Below, piece by piece: positions 9,603-17,620 of a stretch of DNA of 64,000 nucleotides. The first letter of the stretch is position 1. Each line of letters opens with the position of its first letter. The position numbers and the translations under genes are program-made. Location of the stretch: contig JAGAIS010000001.1 of the NCBI GenBank assembly GCA_017626405.1, positions 124,001 through 188,000 of the forward strand, given 5' to 3'. The DNA is from Bacilli bacterium. Lineage in GTDB: Bacteria > Bacillota_I > Bacilli_A > RF39 > UBA660. The notes under the pieces were generated by a model, which saw only the letters and a list, made by a program, of their open reading frames with translations, ran no database searches and was not told the DNA's origin.

Positions 9603-12101
9603 ATGGGACTATTGAGAAGTTTAATAGATACTGAATATAAAGAATTAAAAAGATTTAAAAAAATAGCAGATAAGATTGTCGATTTAGAATCTAAATTTGA
9701 AAGTATGAGTGATGAGGAATTAAAAAACATGACTCAAAATTTAAAGGATAGATTAGAAAAAGGTGCAACGATTGATGATGAAGATATCATTGTAGATGCT
9801 TTTGCGACAGTAAGAGAAGCTGCATATCGTACAATTGGTGAAAAACCATACTATGTACAATTACTTGGTGGATTAGCATTGCATTATGGTAATATTGCAG
9901 AGTTAAAAACTGGTGAAGGTAAAACTTTAACTACTACTTTACCAGCATACTTAAATGCATTAACTGGTAAGGGCGTTCATGTTGTTACAGTTAATGAATA
10001 CTTAACACAAAGAAATGCTGATTGGATGGGACCTATTTATGAATTTTTAGGTTTAACAGTAGGTGTTAACTTACATGATATGGAACCTCAAGATAAAAGA
10101 GCAGTTTATAACTGTGATATAACTTACTCTACTAACAATGAAATTGGTTTCGATTATTTGAGAGATAATATGGTTGTTAGAGCTGAAGATAGAGTAATGA
10201 GAAAAATGAACTATGTAATTCTAGATGAAGTTGACTCTATTTTGATAGATGAAGCTAGAACTCCATTAATCATTAGTGGTGGTAAAGTAAATTCGGCTAA
10301 TCTTTATCGTGAAGCTGATAAGGCAGTAAAGGGATTAACTGAGGAAGAGGACTATACTGTTGATGCTAAGACTAAATCAGTTATGTTAACTGAAAGTGGT
10401 TCAAAGAAAATTGAAAAATTCTTCAAGATAACTAATTTATATGATACAAATAATACAGCATTAGTTCATCATATTAATCAAGCGTTAAAAGCTAACTATG
10501 GTATGAGTATAGATGTTGACTATGTTGTCGATGGAGAACAAAATGTCGTTATAGTAGATCAATTTACTGGACGTCTAATGCAAGGTCGTCAGTTCAGTGA
10601 TGGCTTACATCAAGCAATTGAAGCTAAAGAGGGAGTTAAGATTAACGAAGAAACTCGTACAATGGCTACTATAACATTCCAAAATTTATTTAGAATGTAT
10701 GCTAAGATTTCTGGTATGACAGGAACAGCTAAAACAGAAGAAGAAGAGTTTAGAGACATCTATAACATGTATGTTATTGAAATTCCTACGAATAAACCTT
10801 GTATCAGACGTGATATGGATGATGTAATGTATGCAACAATTGATGGCAAATATAATGCTATAGTAAAATACATTGAAAAAGTTCATGCAACAGGTCAACC
10901 AATTCTAGTTGGTACAATATCTGTTGAATCAAATGAAAAATTATCTAGAATGTTAGATAAAGTACATATTAAGCATGAAGTATTAAATGCTAAAAATCAT
11001 GCAAGAGAAGCTGAGATTATTGCCAAGGCTGGTGAAAAGGGAGCAGTTACCATTGCAACTAACATGGCTGGTCGTGGTACTGACATTAAGCTTGGCGAAG
11101 GTGTTGCTGATTTAGGTGGTCTATGTGTAATTGGTACTGAAAGACATGAATCTCGTCGTATCGATAACCAATTACGTGGACGTGCTGGTCGTCAAGGTGA
11201 TCCAGGATATTCTCAATTCTTTATCTCATTTGAAGATGAATTGATGCATCGTTTTGGTGCTGATAGAATTAAAGGAATGGTACAAAGACTAGGACTTGAT
11301 TCTATGGAACAAGTCAGAAGTAAAACTTTCACAAAATCAGTTGAAACTGCTCAAAAGAAAGTTGAAGGAAACAATTATGATATGCGTAAAAATCTACTAG
11401 ATTATGATAATATTGTATCTGAACAGAGAAACATTATTTATGCACGTCGTAATGAAATATTAGATACTGAAGATATTCATCATATTATTATCGATATTAT
11501 AAACGATTATGTAGATGAAATAATTGATGCTCATATAGCACCTGAAGGATATTTAACAGACGCTGATATGGATGCAATCTGCGATGTTGTAAATCATAAC
11601 TTAATTAAGAGAGATAAAATCAAAGAAGATACTTTATATGGTAAAAAAGAAGATGAAGTATTTGAAATAATTTCAAAAAGAGTTATTGAAGATTATGAAG
11701 AAAAAATCTCAGTAGTTCCTGAAGAAATTGTTAAAGATTTTGAAAAACATATTTCACTTCGTGTTATTGACGAAGCTTGGGTTAAACATATTTCTGATAT
11801 GGATAACTTAAGAGAAGGTATAGGACTTCGTGGATATGGTCAAAATAATCCTTTACAAGCTTATGCTTTAGAGGGATACCAAATGTTTGAGTCAATGCAA
11901 GATAATATTGATGCTAGCATTGCAACATTCCTACTTAAAATGGAGATTAAACAAAACTTCCAAGCTAAACCTGTAGAAGGTAAAGCTGAAGATGGTAAAC
12001 AAAAAGCTGCACCAAAACAAGCAAAGAGTAAAAAAGTTGGAAGAAATGATCAATGTCCATGTGGCAGTGGACGCAAGTATAAACAGTGTTGCGGAAAATA
12101 A
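9603..12101 (+). CDS. secA: Preprotein translocase ATPase SecA
   Basis: ATPase motor of the Sec pathway. The 832-residue product shows Walker A in GEGKTLTTTLPA near residue 103, Walker B DEVDSILIDEARTPL near 208, helicase motif VI region QLRGRAGRQGDPG near 522, and a C-terminal SEC-C zinc tail CPCGSGRKYKQCCGK (residues 818-832). AGGGAGG precedes ATG 9603. The 3' end is the integration target of the island: the tail-coding DNA is repeated at 14152, 21076 and, in part, 23044, so the present last 45 bases may have come with an integrated element while keeping the protein intact. Confidence 0.98.
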   Translation: MGLLRSLIDTEYKELKRFKKIADKIVDLESKFESMSDEELKNMTQNLKDRLEKGATIDDEDIIVDAFATVREAAYRTIGEKPYYVQLLGGLALHYGNIAELKTGEGKTLTTTLPAYLNALTGKGVHVVTVNEYLTQRNADWMGPIYEFLGLTVGVNLHDMEPQDKRAVYNCDITYSTNNEIGFDYLRDNMVVRAEDRVMRKMNYVILDEVDSILIDEARTPLIISGGKVNSANLYREADKAVKGLTEEEDYTVDAKTKSVMLTESGSKKIEKFFKITNLYDTNNTALVHHINQALKANYGMSIDVDYVVDGEQNVVIVDQFTGRLMQGRQFSDGLHQAIEAKEGVKINEETRTMATITFQNLFRMYAKISGMTGTAKTEEEEFRDIYNMYVIEIPTNKPCIRRDMDDVMYATIDGKYNAIVKYIEKVHATGQPILVGTISVESNEKLSRMLDKVHIKHEVLNAKNHAREAEIIAKAGEKGAVTIATNMAGRGTDIKLGEGVADLGGLCVIGTERHESRRIDNQLRGRAGRQGDPGYSQFFISFEDELMHRFGADRIKGMVQRLGLDSMEQVRSKTFTKSVETAQKKVEGNNYDMRKNLLDYDNIVSEQRNIIYARRNEILDTEDIHHIIIDIINDYVDEIIDAHIAPEGYLTDADMDAICDVVNHNLIKRDKIKEDTLYGKKEDEVFEIISKRVIEDYEEKISVVPEEIVKDFEKHISLRVIDEAWVKHISDMDNLREGIGLRGYGQNNPLQAYALEGYQMFESMQDNIDASIATFLLKMEIKQNFQAKPVEGKAEDGKQKAAPKQAKSKKVGRNDQCPCGSGRKYKQCCGK

Positions 12102-12135
12102 GCTCGCAAAGCCTTATAAATAAAGGGCTTGCGAG
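12057..12135 (+). repeat. secA-tail repeat copy 1 (left attachment site)
   Basis: Last 14 codons and stop of secA (12057-12101) plus the downstream stretch ending at 12135. The segment 12116-12134 (ATAAATAAAGGGCTTGCGA) is identical over 19 bases to 21123-21141, beyond the stop codon, which shows that the repeat is DNA-level and not just protein conservation. Interpreted as the left attachment site of a composite island. Confidence 0.75.
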
Positions 12136-12141
12136 CTTTTT
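12101..12141 (+). terminator. Terminator of secA
   Basis: Stem AGCTCGCAA (12101-12109) with TTGCGAGCT (12129-12137) extended inward by GCC/GGC-type pairs, then T residues. Its 3' arm is part of the repeated attachment sequence. Confidence 0.88.
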
Positions 12142-12184
12142 GCTACTTACAATTTTTAGGTAATTTTTCATAAAAAAAGGCTTC

Positions 12185-12206
12185 TAGATAAGTTTTAGAT
12201 AAGTTT
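12185..12206 (+). repeat. Paired arm-type repeats, module 1 left
   Basis: TAGATAAGTTT occurs at 12185 and again at 12196, exactly 11 bases apart. The same unit is paired at the other end of the module (14031 and 14043). Likely recombinase or excisionase arm sites by position; unproven. Confidence 0.55.
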
Positions 12207-12234
12207 TTTTATCAATTTGGAACATTTTTTTTGG

Positions 12235-12260
12235 GATTGTAAAATAAATATATTACAATC
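12235..12260. repeat. Inverted repeat upstream of abrB-like gene
   Basis: GATTGTAA (12235-12242) and TTACAATC (12253-12260), 8-base arms with a 10-base spacer, just upstream of the promoter. It has no T run, so an operator is more likely than a terminator. Confidence 0.4.
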
Positions 12261-12270
12261 TCATAATGTG

Positions 12271-12299
12271 TTTACTTTTAAGAATAATAAGTGTATAAT
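12271..12299 (+). promoter_or_regulatory. Promoter of the abrB-ABC operon
   Basis: TTTACT (12271-12276), 17-base spacer, TATAAT (12294-12299). Predicted start near 12306, immediately before a palindrome. Confidence 0.65.
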
Positions 12300-12310
12300 T
12301 AAGTATGAAA

Positions 12311-12328
12311 AGTATAACTTGTTATACT
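12311..12328. promoter_or_regulatory. Palindromic operator, probably autoregulatory
   Basis: AGTATAAC-TT-GTTATACT, perfect 8-base arms, lies just after the predicted transcript start and just before the ribosome site of an AbrB-fold regulator. Position suggests autorepression. Confidence 0.5.
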
Positions 12329-12342
12329 TGAAGGAGGCATAT

Positions 12343-12540
12343 ATGAAAGATAAGTTTGTAGGTATTGCTAAAGTTGGAGAAAAAGGGCAAATAGTAATTC
12401 CTAAAGAAGCAAGAGATATGTTTGATATTAAACCTGGAGATACTGTTGTAGTTTTATGTGATAAAAAGAAAGGAATGGCTATTGTTAAATCTGAAGTATT
12501 AGAAGATACTATGGATAAAATAATGCCAGATAATAAATAA
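12343..12540 (+). CDS. AbrB/SpoVT-family DNA-binding protein
   Basis: Swapped-hairpin AbrB-type regulator, 65 residues. The motif KVGEKGQIVIPKEARDMFDIKPGDTVVV (about residues 10-37, given here by its ends KVGEKGQIVIPKE and DIKPGDTVVV) defines the fold; the rest is a short acidic C-terminus. ATG 12343 has a perfect AAGGAGG six bases upstream; the open frame continues upstream to 12217 but lacks a ribosome site and crosses the promoter. It is one base from the ABC ATPase gene, so the three genes form an operon it probably controls through the palindrome at 12311. Confidence 0.88.
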   Translation: MKDKFVGIAKVGEKGQIVIPKEARDMFDIKPGDTVVVLCDKKKGMAIVKSEVLEDTMDKIMPDNK

Positions 12541-12541
12541 T

Positions 12542-13264
12542 ATGTATTCTATTGAAACAAAGAAATTAACTAAAAAGTTTAAAGATAAAATTGCAGTAAA
12601 TGAAATAGATTTAAATATTAAACAAGGAGAATTATTTGCACTTTTAGGAGTAAATGGAGCTGGAAAAACAACTACAATTAAGATGTTATCTGGTTTAATA
12701 CTTCCAACTTCTGGTGAGATAATAATAGAAAATATGAATATGAAAAAAGACATATTTAAAATAAAAGAAATCTTAAATGTATCACCACAAGAAACCGCCA
12801 TTGCTCCAAATTTAACAGTAAAAGAAAATTTGGAATTTATGGCTGGGGTATATCAAATAAAAGATAAAGAAAAAAAGATTGATGAACTTATTAAACAATT
12901 TAAACTTGATGAGGTTTTAAACAAAAAAGCAAAAACTCTATCTGGTGGATGGCAAAGAAAAGTATCTATTGCAATAAGTTTGATAAATGATCCAAAGATA
13001 TTATTTTTAGATGAACCAACATTAGGATTAGATGTTATTGCAAGAAAAGAGTTATGGAAAGTTATTAATTCATTAAAGGGTAAAATAACAATTATTTTAA
13101 CAACTCATTATATGGAAGAAGCAGAAAGTTTATCAGATAGAATCGGCATAATGGCAAATGGCAAGTTAATAGATATTGGAACTTCACAGGAGTTAATAAA
13201 AAAGACTAAAGCTAAAAACTTTGAAGATGCTTTTGTATCTATTGCAACTGGAGGTGAATTATAA
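12542..13264 (+). CDS. ABC transporter ATP-binding protein
   Basis: ATPase of an ABC-2-type exporter, 240 residues. Walker A GVNGAGKTTT near residue 37, Q-loop near 80, signature LSGGWQRK near 137, Walker B ILFLDEPTLGLDV near 157 and the H-loop in TTHYMEEAE near 190 are all present. No Shine-Dalgarno precedes the ATG, which starts two bases after the AbrB-like stop, so translation is coupled. Overlaps the permease start by one base. Substrate unknown; such trios often export peptides or lipids, or confer resistance. Confidence 0.9.
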   Translation: MYSIETKKLTKKFKDKIAVNEIDLNIKQGELFALLGVNGAGKTTTIKMLSGLILPTSGEIIIENMNMKKDIFKIKEILNVSPQETAIAPNLTVKENLEFMAGVYQIKDKEKKIDELIKQFKLDEVLNKKAKTLSGGWQRKVSIAISLINDPKILFLDEPTLGLDVIARKELWKVINSLKGKITIILTTHYMEEAESLSDRIGIMANGKLIDIGTSQELIKKTKAKNFEDAFVSIATGGEL

Positions 13265-13995
13265 TGAGAATGATTAATTTTGCTAAAAGAAACTTTAAAG
13301 AATTAATTAGAGATCCTTTAAGTTTAGTATTTGAAATTGTTTTACCATTATTCTTATTATTTATATTTCAACAATTTGATATTCCTGCAGAAAATTATAG
13401 ATTAGAAAACTTCACACCGTCTATAATTCTATTTGGATTTTCATTTATTACATTGTTTACTGCTACATTAATTGCAAAGGATAGAACTTCTTCGTTATTA
13501 ATTAGACTTGGAACTTCTCCAATGAAATCAAGTGATTATATTTTAGGATATATATTATCATTACTACCTATAGTACTAATTCAAAATGTTTTATTCTTTA
13601 TAACTGCAATTGCTATGGGGTTAGAATTTACAATTAGTATAATACCAACTATATTAATATCAATGATTATTTCTATTTTCTTTATATCATTAGGTATATT
13701 AATAGGTAGTTTAGTTAGTGAAAAAGGAACAGGTGGATTAGGAAGTATAATTGTTCAATTAGTATGCTTTACAAGTGGTATGTATTTTCCTAAAGAAGTA
13801 ATGGGTGGAGTATTTGAAATTATATGTAAATCATTACCATTTGAAGCGTGTTTAACTATAATTCAAGGAACGTTACATAATGATTTTAGTAATTTAACAC
13901 TTCTTCATATAATAGTATTTTTAATTTATTTCATAACAGTTATTTTCTTGTCAATTATTACATTTAAAAAGAAAATGATTAGTGATAATAAATAG
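13264..13995 (+). CDS. ABC-2-type permease
   Basis: Membrane partner of the preceding ATPase, 243 residues with about six hydrophobic helices (near 25-45, 55-75, 100-125, 135-160, 165-190, 215-235), typical of ABC-2 permeases. Overlaps the ATPase stop (TAATG) and has GGAGGTG seven bases upstream. Last gene of module 1; no terminator is obvious before the paired arm repeats at 14031. Confidence 0.85.
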   Translation: MRMINFAKRNFKELIRDPLSLVFEIVLPLFLLFIFQQFDIPAENYRLENFTPSIILFGFSFITLFTATLIAKDRTSSLLIRLGTSPMKSSDYILGYILSLLPIVLIQNVLFFITAIAMGLEFTISIIPTILISMIISIFFISLGILIGSLVSEKGTGGLGSIIVQLVCFTSGMYFPKEVMGGVFEIICKSLPFEACLTIIQGTLHNDFSNLTLLHIIVFLIYFITVIFLSIITFKKKMISDNK

Positions 13996-14030
13996 TTCGC
14001 AATATTTTGATTTATTTAATTGGATTTTTT

Positions 14031-14052
14031 TAGATAAGTTATTAGATAAGTT
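14031..14052 (+). repeat. Paired arm-type repeats, module 1 right
   Basis: TAGATAAGTT at 14031 and 14043 (12 bases apart), the same unit as at 12185/12196. Their presence about 100 bases inside each end defines module 1. Confidence 0.55.
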
Positions 14053-14151
14053 CTACGAAAAAACTTACAATAATCGAATAAAAAATTATAAATTTAAAAT
14101 AAAAAATACCAATTTAAAAGGAAAAAATTACCTGGTTGTTTTAATATTTTA

Positions 14152-14219
14152 CCATGTGGCTCAGGGAAAAAATACAAACAATGCTGTGGTAAGTAGTAGG
14201 AAATATAAGGGTTTGCGAG
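14152..14219 (+). repeat. secA-tail repeat copy 2 (internal attachment site)
   Basis: Bases 14152-14196 encode PCGSGKKYKQCCGK and a stop, the SecA zinc tail, with nothing of SecA upstream. The following stretch to 14219 resembles the post-secA sequence (GGGTTTGCGAG). A displaced gene 3' end of this kind is what site-specific integration leaves behind. Confidence 0.75.
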
Positions 14220-14222
14220 GAT

Positions 14223-14342
14223 TTTGTCCACGTAAAAATTGACCGAAAATTGCCATTTGTCCACATTTTGTCCACGTAAATTTAAAATTGTGGACAATAG
14301 GGCAAAAAATGTTGTGAAATTTAGTACACGTTTTGTGGACAA
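14223..14342. repeat. TTTGTCCAC repeat cluster, module 2 left
   Basis: TTTGTCCAC occurs at 14223, 14256 and 14267, and its complement GTGGACAA at 14290 and 14335. The 20 bases 14256-14275 are identical to 20923-20942 at the other end of module 2, with the same 11-base spacing. Probable integrase arm-binding sites; a DnaA-box-like role is the alternative, since TTGTCCACA differs from TTATCCACA by one base. Confidence 0.65.
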
Positions 14343-14354
14343 TTTATAAAGATA

Positions 14355-14381
14355 AATGTCATCATTCGATGGCATTTTTTG
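14355..14381 (+). terminator. Small terminator before the integrase
   Basis: ATGTCATC (14356-14363) pairs with GATGGCAT (14368-14375) with one G-U, then six T. It would block read-through from outside the element into the integrase. Confidence 0.6.
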
Positions 14382-14412
14382 TTTACCAATTTTAGAAAAG
14401 GAGAGTATAAAA

Positions 14413-15720
14413 ATGGTAAGCGTAAGAAAACGTGGAAAGGTATATGAATACCGATTTGAAACTGCTTCGGTTGATGGCACAAGAAAATGGATATCTAAAT
14501 CAGGATTTCCAACAAGACAGGATGCATTAAATCAAGGTGCATTAGATTATACAGAATATTATAAGATAGGCAGAGTAAGAAAAAATAAGGATATGTCATA
14601 TTCAGATTATTTAGATTACTGGATTGATACTTATTGCAACTTTAATCTTAAATATTCAACTATTGTCACATACTTAAATATTATTAAACTTTATTTAAAA
14701 CCTATGTTAGGAAGATATGCTCTATGGCAAATTGATTCTCAAATGTTACAAGAGTTTATTAATAAGATATTTGTAGAAAAGAATTTATCTAAATGGTATT
14801 TAAAAAACATTATGAAAGTAGTAAAAGGTTCGTTGAGATATGCATGTTATTCAGTTAATTTTATAAATGAAAATCCTGCTGAAAAAGTACATATTCCAAG
14901 ATATGAAGTAGTATGTGGAGATCCAGCACATATATTTACTCAGGAAGAAATAGAAAAGATATTAGATAGATTTAAAGATGTTCCTTATATTTATTATTCA
15001 TTTCTAACAGCATATTACACAGGAATGAGAGTATCAGAAGTATATGGATTAACTTGGGATAATATTAATTTTGAAAAAAAGACTATAACTGTTAATAAAA
15101 ATATTATTAAAAAGAATAAGTATGGACTACCTAAAAGATATTGTATAAGTAAAGGACACTCTGTTGAAGTATGGAGTTATGGTACTTGTAAAAATCCTCA
15201 AAGTCAAAGAACAATATCTATAGGAGATACATTAGTCAAAGCATTAAAAGAATATAAGAAACTTCAAGAAGAAAATAAAGAATACTATGGAGAATCTTAT
15301 CTAAAACATTATGAAAAAAGAATAATGAATGAATACACAAATAGACCTGAAATAAAAATAGTTGATGCTAAGGTTGAAATAAAAGTAGATCTACCTGAAG
15401 CTAAATTAGTATTTGTAAGTGCTAATGGAGATTTTAGAGGAACTGAATCACCAAGACATGCATTTAAAGTTATTAATTATGAACTTGGAATACCTTGTAG
15501 ATTTCATGATTTTAGAGATACTCATGCAACTAGATTAATAGAACAAGGCGCTGATATAAAAGCAGTATCTAAAAGATTAGGACATTCAACTATAATGACT
15601 ACATATAATATATATGTTAGAGTAACAAATAAAATGGAAACTGAAACAGTTAATAAATTTGAAGATTATGCTAATACTTTAGATATTCCACCTGTACAAG
15701 ATATAGAATATCAAGATTAG
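14413..15720 (+). CDS. int: Tyrosine site-specific integrase
   Basis: Tyrosine recombinase, 435 residues, expected to catalyse integration and excision of the island. Residues 1-50 form an arm-binding AP2-like beta domain (VRKRGKVYEYRFETAS), then a SAM-like core-binding domain (about 60-165), then the catalytic domain: Arg in YYTGMRVSEVYG near 205, HDFRDTH near 365, the LGHS box near 388 and the nucleophile Tyr in IYVRV near 401. All catalytic residues are present, so it looks active. AAAGGAGAG precedes ATG 14413. It lies next to secA-tail copy 2 and the TTTGTCCAC repeats, the usual position of an integrase relative to its own attachment site. Confidence 0.93.
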   Translation: MVSVRKRGKVYEYRFETASVDGTRKWISKSGFPTRQDALNQGALDYTEYYKIGRVRKNKDMSYSDYLDYWIDTYCNFNLKYSTIVTYLNIIKLYLKPMLGRYALWQIDSQMLQEFINKIFVEKNLSKWYLKNIMKVVKGSLRYACYSVNFINENPAEKVHIPRYEVVCGDPAHIFTQEEIEKILDRFKDVPYIYYSFLTAYYTGMRVSEVYGLTWDNINFEKKTITVNKNIIKKNKYGLPKRYCISKGHSVEVWSYGTCKNPQSQRTISIGDTLVKALKEYKKLQEENKEYYGESYLKHYEKRIMNEYTNRPEIKIVDAKVEIKVDLPEAKLVFVSANGDFRGTESPRHAFKVINYELGIPCRFHDFRDTHATRLIEQGADIKAVSKRLGHSTIMTTYNIYVRVTNKMETETVNKFEDYANTLDIPPVQDIEYQD

Positions 15721-15739
15721 TCATTCCCTAAATAAGGAA

Positions 15740-15767
15740 TTGACAAATTTTTAAAAAGTGATAATAT
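15740..15767 (+). promoter_or_regulatory. Promoter of leader peptide transcript
   Basis: TTGACA (15740-15745), 16-base spacer, TAATAT (15762-15767). A consensus -35 is unusual in this window, where most promoters rely on an extended -10. Confidence 0.65.
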
Positions 15768-15812
15768 ATATAACCAATGAAAGAGGTATTCTCTAGAAAT
15801 GGAGGTACAGCT

Positions 15813-15878
15813 ATGAAAAAACAATCGAAATTAATAAATCTTTATAATGAATTATTTAGAGGTGTCGGTAGTATTTAA
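15813..15878 (+). CDS. 21-residue leader peptide
   Basis: A short frame MKKQSKLINLYNELFRGVGS-I preceded by a strong GGAGG (15801-15805) at good spacing. Its stop codon lies in the loop of a 15-base terminator stem, so a ribosome finishing the peptide would sit on the 5' arm. That geometry suits control of the downstream ArpU-like gene by translation of the leader. It may also be an independent small peptide gene. No homologue is recognised. Confidence 0.6.
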   Translation: MKKQSKLINLYNELFRGVGSI

Positions 15879-15906
15879 ACACTTTAATACTATTGACACC
15901 TTTTTT
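15861..15906 (+). terminator. Strong terminator or attenuator overlapping the leader peptide
   Basis: Fifteen-base stem, 15861-15875 with 15886-15900, including two G-U pairs, 10-base loop, then six T. It lies between the leader peptide promoter and the gene at 15935. Confidence 0.88.
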
Positions 15907-15934
15907 CGTAGTATTTAGAAGTAAGGGTGGTAAA

Positions 15935-16558
15935 ATGATTAAAGTAAAGGATGGTAAATTACAAGCTGAATTACTAGATAATAAAGGAACATTATCTAAC
16001 AAAATAATTGAACAATATGATTATATTGAACTAAAAAATGATTTTGCTGAAATAGTAGATATATTATCTACAAATATGTTAGTTCATGCTATGTATCAAG
16101 AGGCATTGAAATATGAAATAACTGAAGACTTGGAATTTAAAATTTTTATTGATGAAAATGTTAAAGATTATACAATGACCTATGATTTTGCTACTAATTA
16201 TACGTATTTTTCTAAAACTAATACTAGTCTAATCACATTAGATAGAAAAAACTATGATAGATCTATAGAAATGTGTATGATTCTTTTAAAAAAAGTAAAA
16301 GCATCATATGATAAATTAAATGAAGTAGAAAAATTTATAATTAAATCTTTAGAGTTTGATAATCCACCTGAAACTGATGAAGAGTTAATGGATAGATTAA
16401 TGACATATAAAAATGGCTATTATTTATCAAAGAAAAGTGCATATATTAAAATGGCATTACAATTAAATATTAAAAATGTTATAAAAAGAGAGAGAACAGA
16501 TATAATAAAACAAGCTATGGCAGATGCTTGTATTGTTACAATTTCTGATAATAAATAA
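15935..16558 (+). CDS. Phage/element protein with ArpU-like C-terminus
   Basis: Not firmly identified; 207 residues. The N-terminal half (1-125) is acidic and has no recognised motif. The C-terminal part, from LNEVEKFIIKSLEF through the Tyr/Ser-rich turn to KKSAYIKMALQLNI, resembles the sigma-like helix-turn-helix of phage ArpU/RinA late-transcription regulators. Start 15935 has GGGTGG upstream; the frame extends into the terminator and is not used there. Its C-terminal 90 residues recur in module 3 (21267-21569). Preceded by the leader/attenuator. Confidence 0.55.
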   Translation: MIKVKDGKLQAELLDNKGTLSNKIIEQYDYIELKNDFAEIVDILSTNMLVHAMYQEALKYEITEDLEFKIFIDENVKDYTMTYDFATNYTYFSKTNTSLITLDRKNYDRSIEMCMILLKKVKASYDKLNEVEKFIIKSLEFDNPPETDEELMDRLMTYKNGYYLSKKSAYIKMALQLNIKNVIKRERTDIIKQAMADACIVTISDNK

Positions 16559-16605
16559 TAATCGGAAATTAGTAATATTACGAACAAAAGAAATTAGAAA
16601 ATGTG

Positions 16606-16614
16606 TGGTATAAT
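16606..16614 (+). promoter_or_regulatory. Extended -10 promoter of the HTH-DUF2975 gene
   Basis: TGGTATAAT, 21 bases before ATG 16635. Confidence 0.65.
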
Positions 16615-16634
16615 TGTTATAGGTTGGTGATGTT

Positions 16635-17519
16635 ATGAACTTTGGTGAAAATCTAAAAAACTTCAGAAAAAATAGTAAAATGTCACAGGAAGTGTTAGCG
16701 GAAAAAGTTGGAGTTTCAAGACAAGCAGTTAGTAGATGGGAAGTTGGGGAAGCATACCCGGAAATGAGTAATATTGTTGCTTTATGTTCTATATTTCATT
16801 GCAATATAAATGATCTTATTAATGACAATATAGTAGATATAGAATCATTTGATAAAGAAACTCAAGATAGCATAGTTAAATTTAAAAAAGAACAACAAAA
16901 GAGGATGAAAGGTTTAAGTAAAGCTATATATATAATTACAAATATTGTTAAAACAATAATTGCAATTCCAACAGTATGTATGATTCTTTTATGTTTAATA
17001 TTTCCATTTGTTTCGAATACATTTGAAATAAATAATAACAAAATTAAAATAATAAATAAAGAAATAGATTATCGTATAAATGGAAATATAATAAATATTG
17101 ATGGAACTGATCATTATGTTGAAACAAGAACTAATATAGATGAATTTATAAAGAGTCATGATAATACATTTTTTAGAATAAGTATTGAATATATATTAAT
17201 ATGTATGACGATTCTTTCAATATTGACAGTCTTATCATTACATTGTTTATATAAATTATATAAAAATATTTATAATGGTAATACACCATTTACAATAGAA
17301 AATGAAAAAATAGTTCATAAAGCTTGTTTGTTTGTGTTAGTAGAAATGGTTCTACAAAAAATAACAGCACTCATTTATTCTATAATAGCTCATTTAGATT
17401 TAGCAATTGATATAAATATAAAAGATATAATTGTTATTTTAATAGGTGTAAGTATTATTTATATATTTAAATATGGTAGAATGATTCAAGCAGATACTAA
17501 AGCCAAGATATATGATTAA
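16635..17519 (+). CDS. XRE-type regulator fused to DUF2975 membrane domain
   Basis: An N-terminal Cro/C1 helix-turn-helix (about residues 5-60; MSQEVLAEKVGVSRQAVSRWE) is joined to a membrane domain with four hydrophobic helices (near 100-120, 180-205, 230-255, 265-285) and the DUF2975 hallmark GNTPFTIEN near 217. Such proteins are membrane-tethered regulators often placed beside ABC transporters. TTGGTGATG precedes the start. A short terminator and the FtsX-type transporter genes follow, which it may regulate. Confidence 0.8.
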   Translation: MNFGENLKNFRKNSKMSQEVLAEKVGVSRQAVSRWEVGEAYPEMSNIVALCSIFHCNINDLINDNIVDIESFDKETQDSIVKFKKEQQKRMKGLSKAIYIITNIVKTIIAIPTVCMILLCLIFPFVSNTFEINNNKIKIINKEIDYRINGNIINIDGTDHYVETRTNIDEFIKSHDNTFFRISIEYILICMTILSILTVLSLHCLYKLYKNIYNGNTPFTIENEKIVHKACLFVLVEMVLQKITALIYSIIAHLDLAIDINIKDIIVILIGVSIIYIFKYGRMIQADTKAKIYD

Positions 17520-17525
17520 TAAAAT

Positions 17526-17546
17526 GCAATCTTTTGATTGCTTTTT
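17526..17546 (+). terminator. Short hairpin terminator
   Basis: GCAATC-TTTT-GATTGC followed by five T. The six-base stem is weak and may allow read-through to the transporter genes. Confidence 0.5.
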
Positions 17547-17620
17547 ATTATGCAATTAAAAAGTGGCAGACAATAATTATAGTTTTTAGTATGATTAATG
17601 TGTCGAAAGGAGAGATTATC

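Larger units (their letters stand above)
13996..14412. other. Module 1/module 2 junction region
   Basis: No real gene. In order it holds the right arm repeats of module 1 (14031-14052), secA-tail copy 2 (14152-14219), a cluster of TTTGTCCAC repeats in both orientations (14223-14342), and a small terminator (14355-14381) just before the integrase ribosome site. An 86-codon frame here reads the tail repeat out of frame and is rejected. Confidence 0.7.

Noticed and set aside
13982-14242. 86-codon plus-strand frame after the ABC-2 permease
   Set aside because: It runs through the arm repeats and reads the SecA-tail repeat out of frame; no ribosome site and no protein-like composition.
14223-14342. 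TTTGTCCACA repeats as a DnaA-box replication origin
   Set aside because: Each differs from TTATCCACA at the third base, copies lie at both ends of module 2 next to attachment sites, and no replication initiator is nearby; arm sites fit better. Not fully excluded.
14094-14480. 128-codon minus-strand frame
   Set aside because: Antisense of the secA-tail repeat, the TTTGTCCAC cluster and the integrase start; a similar antisense frame at 20802-21179 arises from the same repeat.
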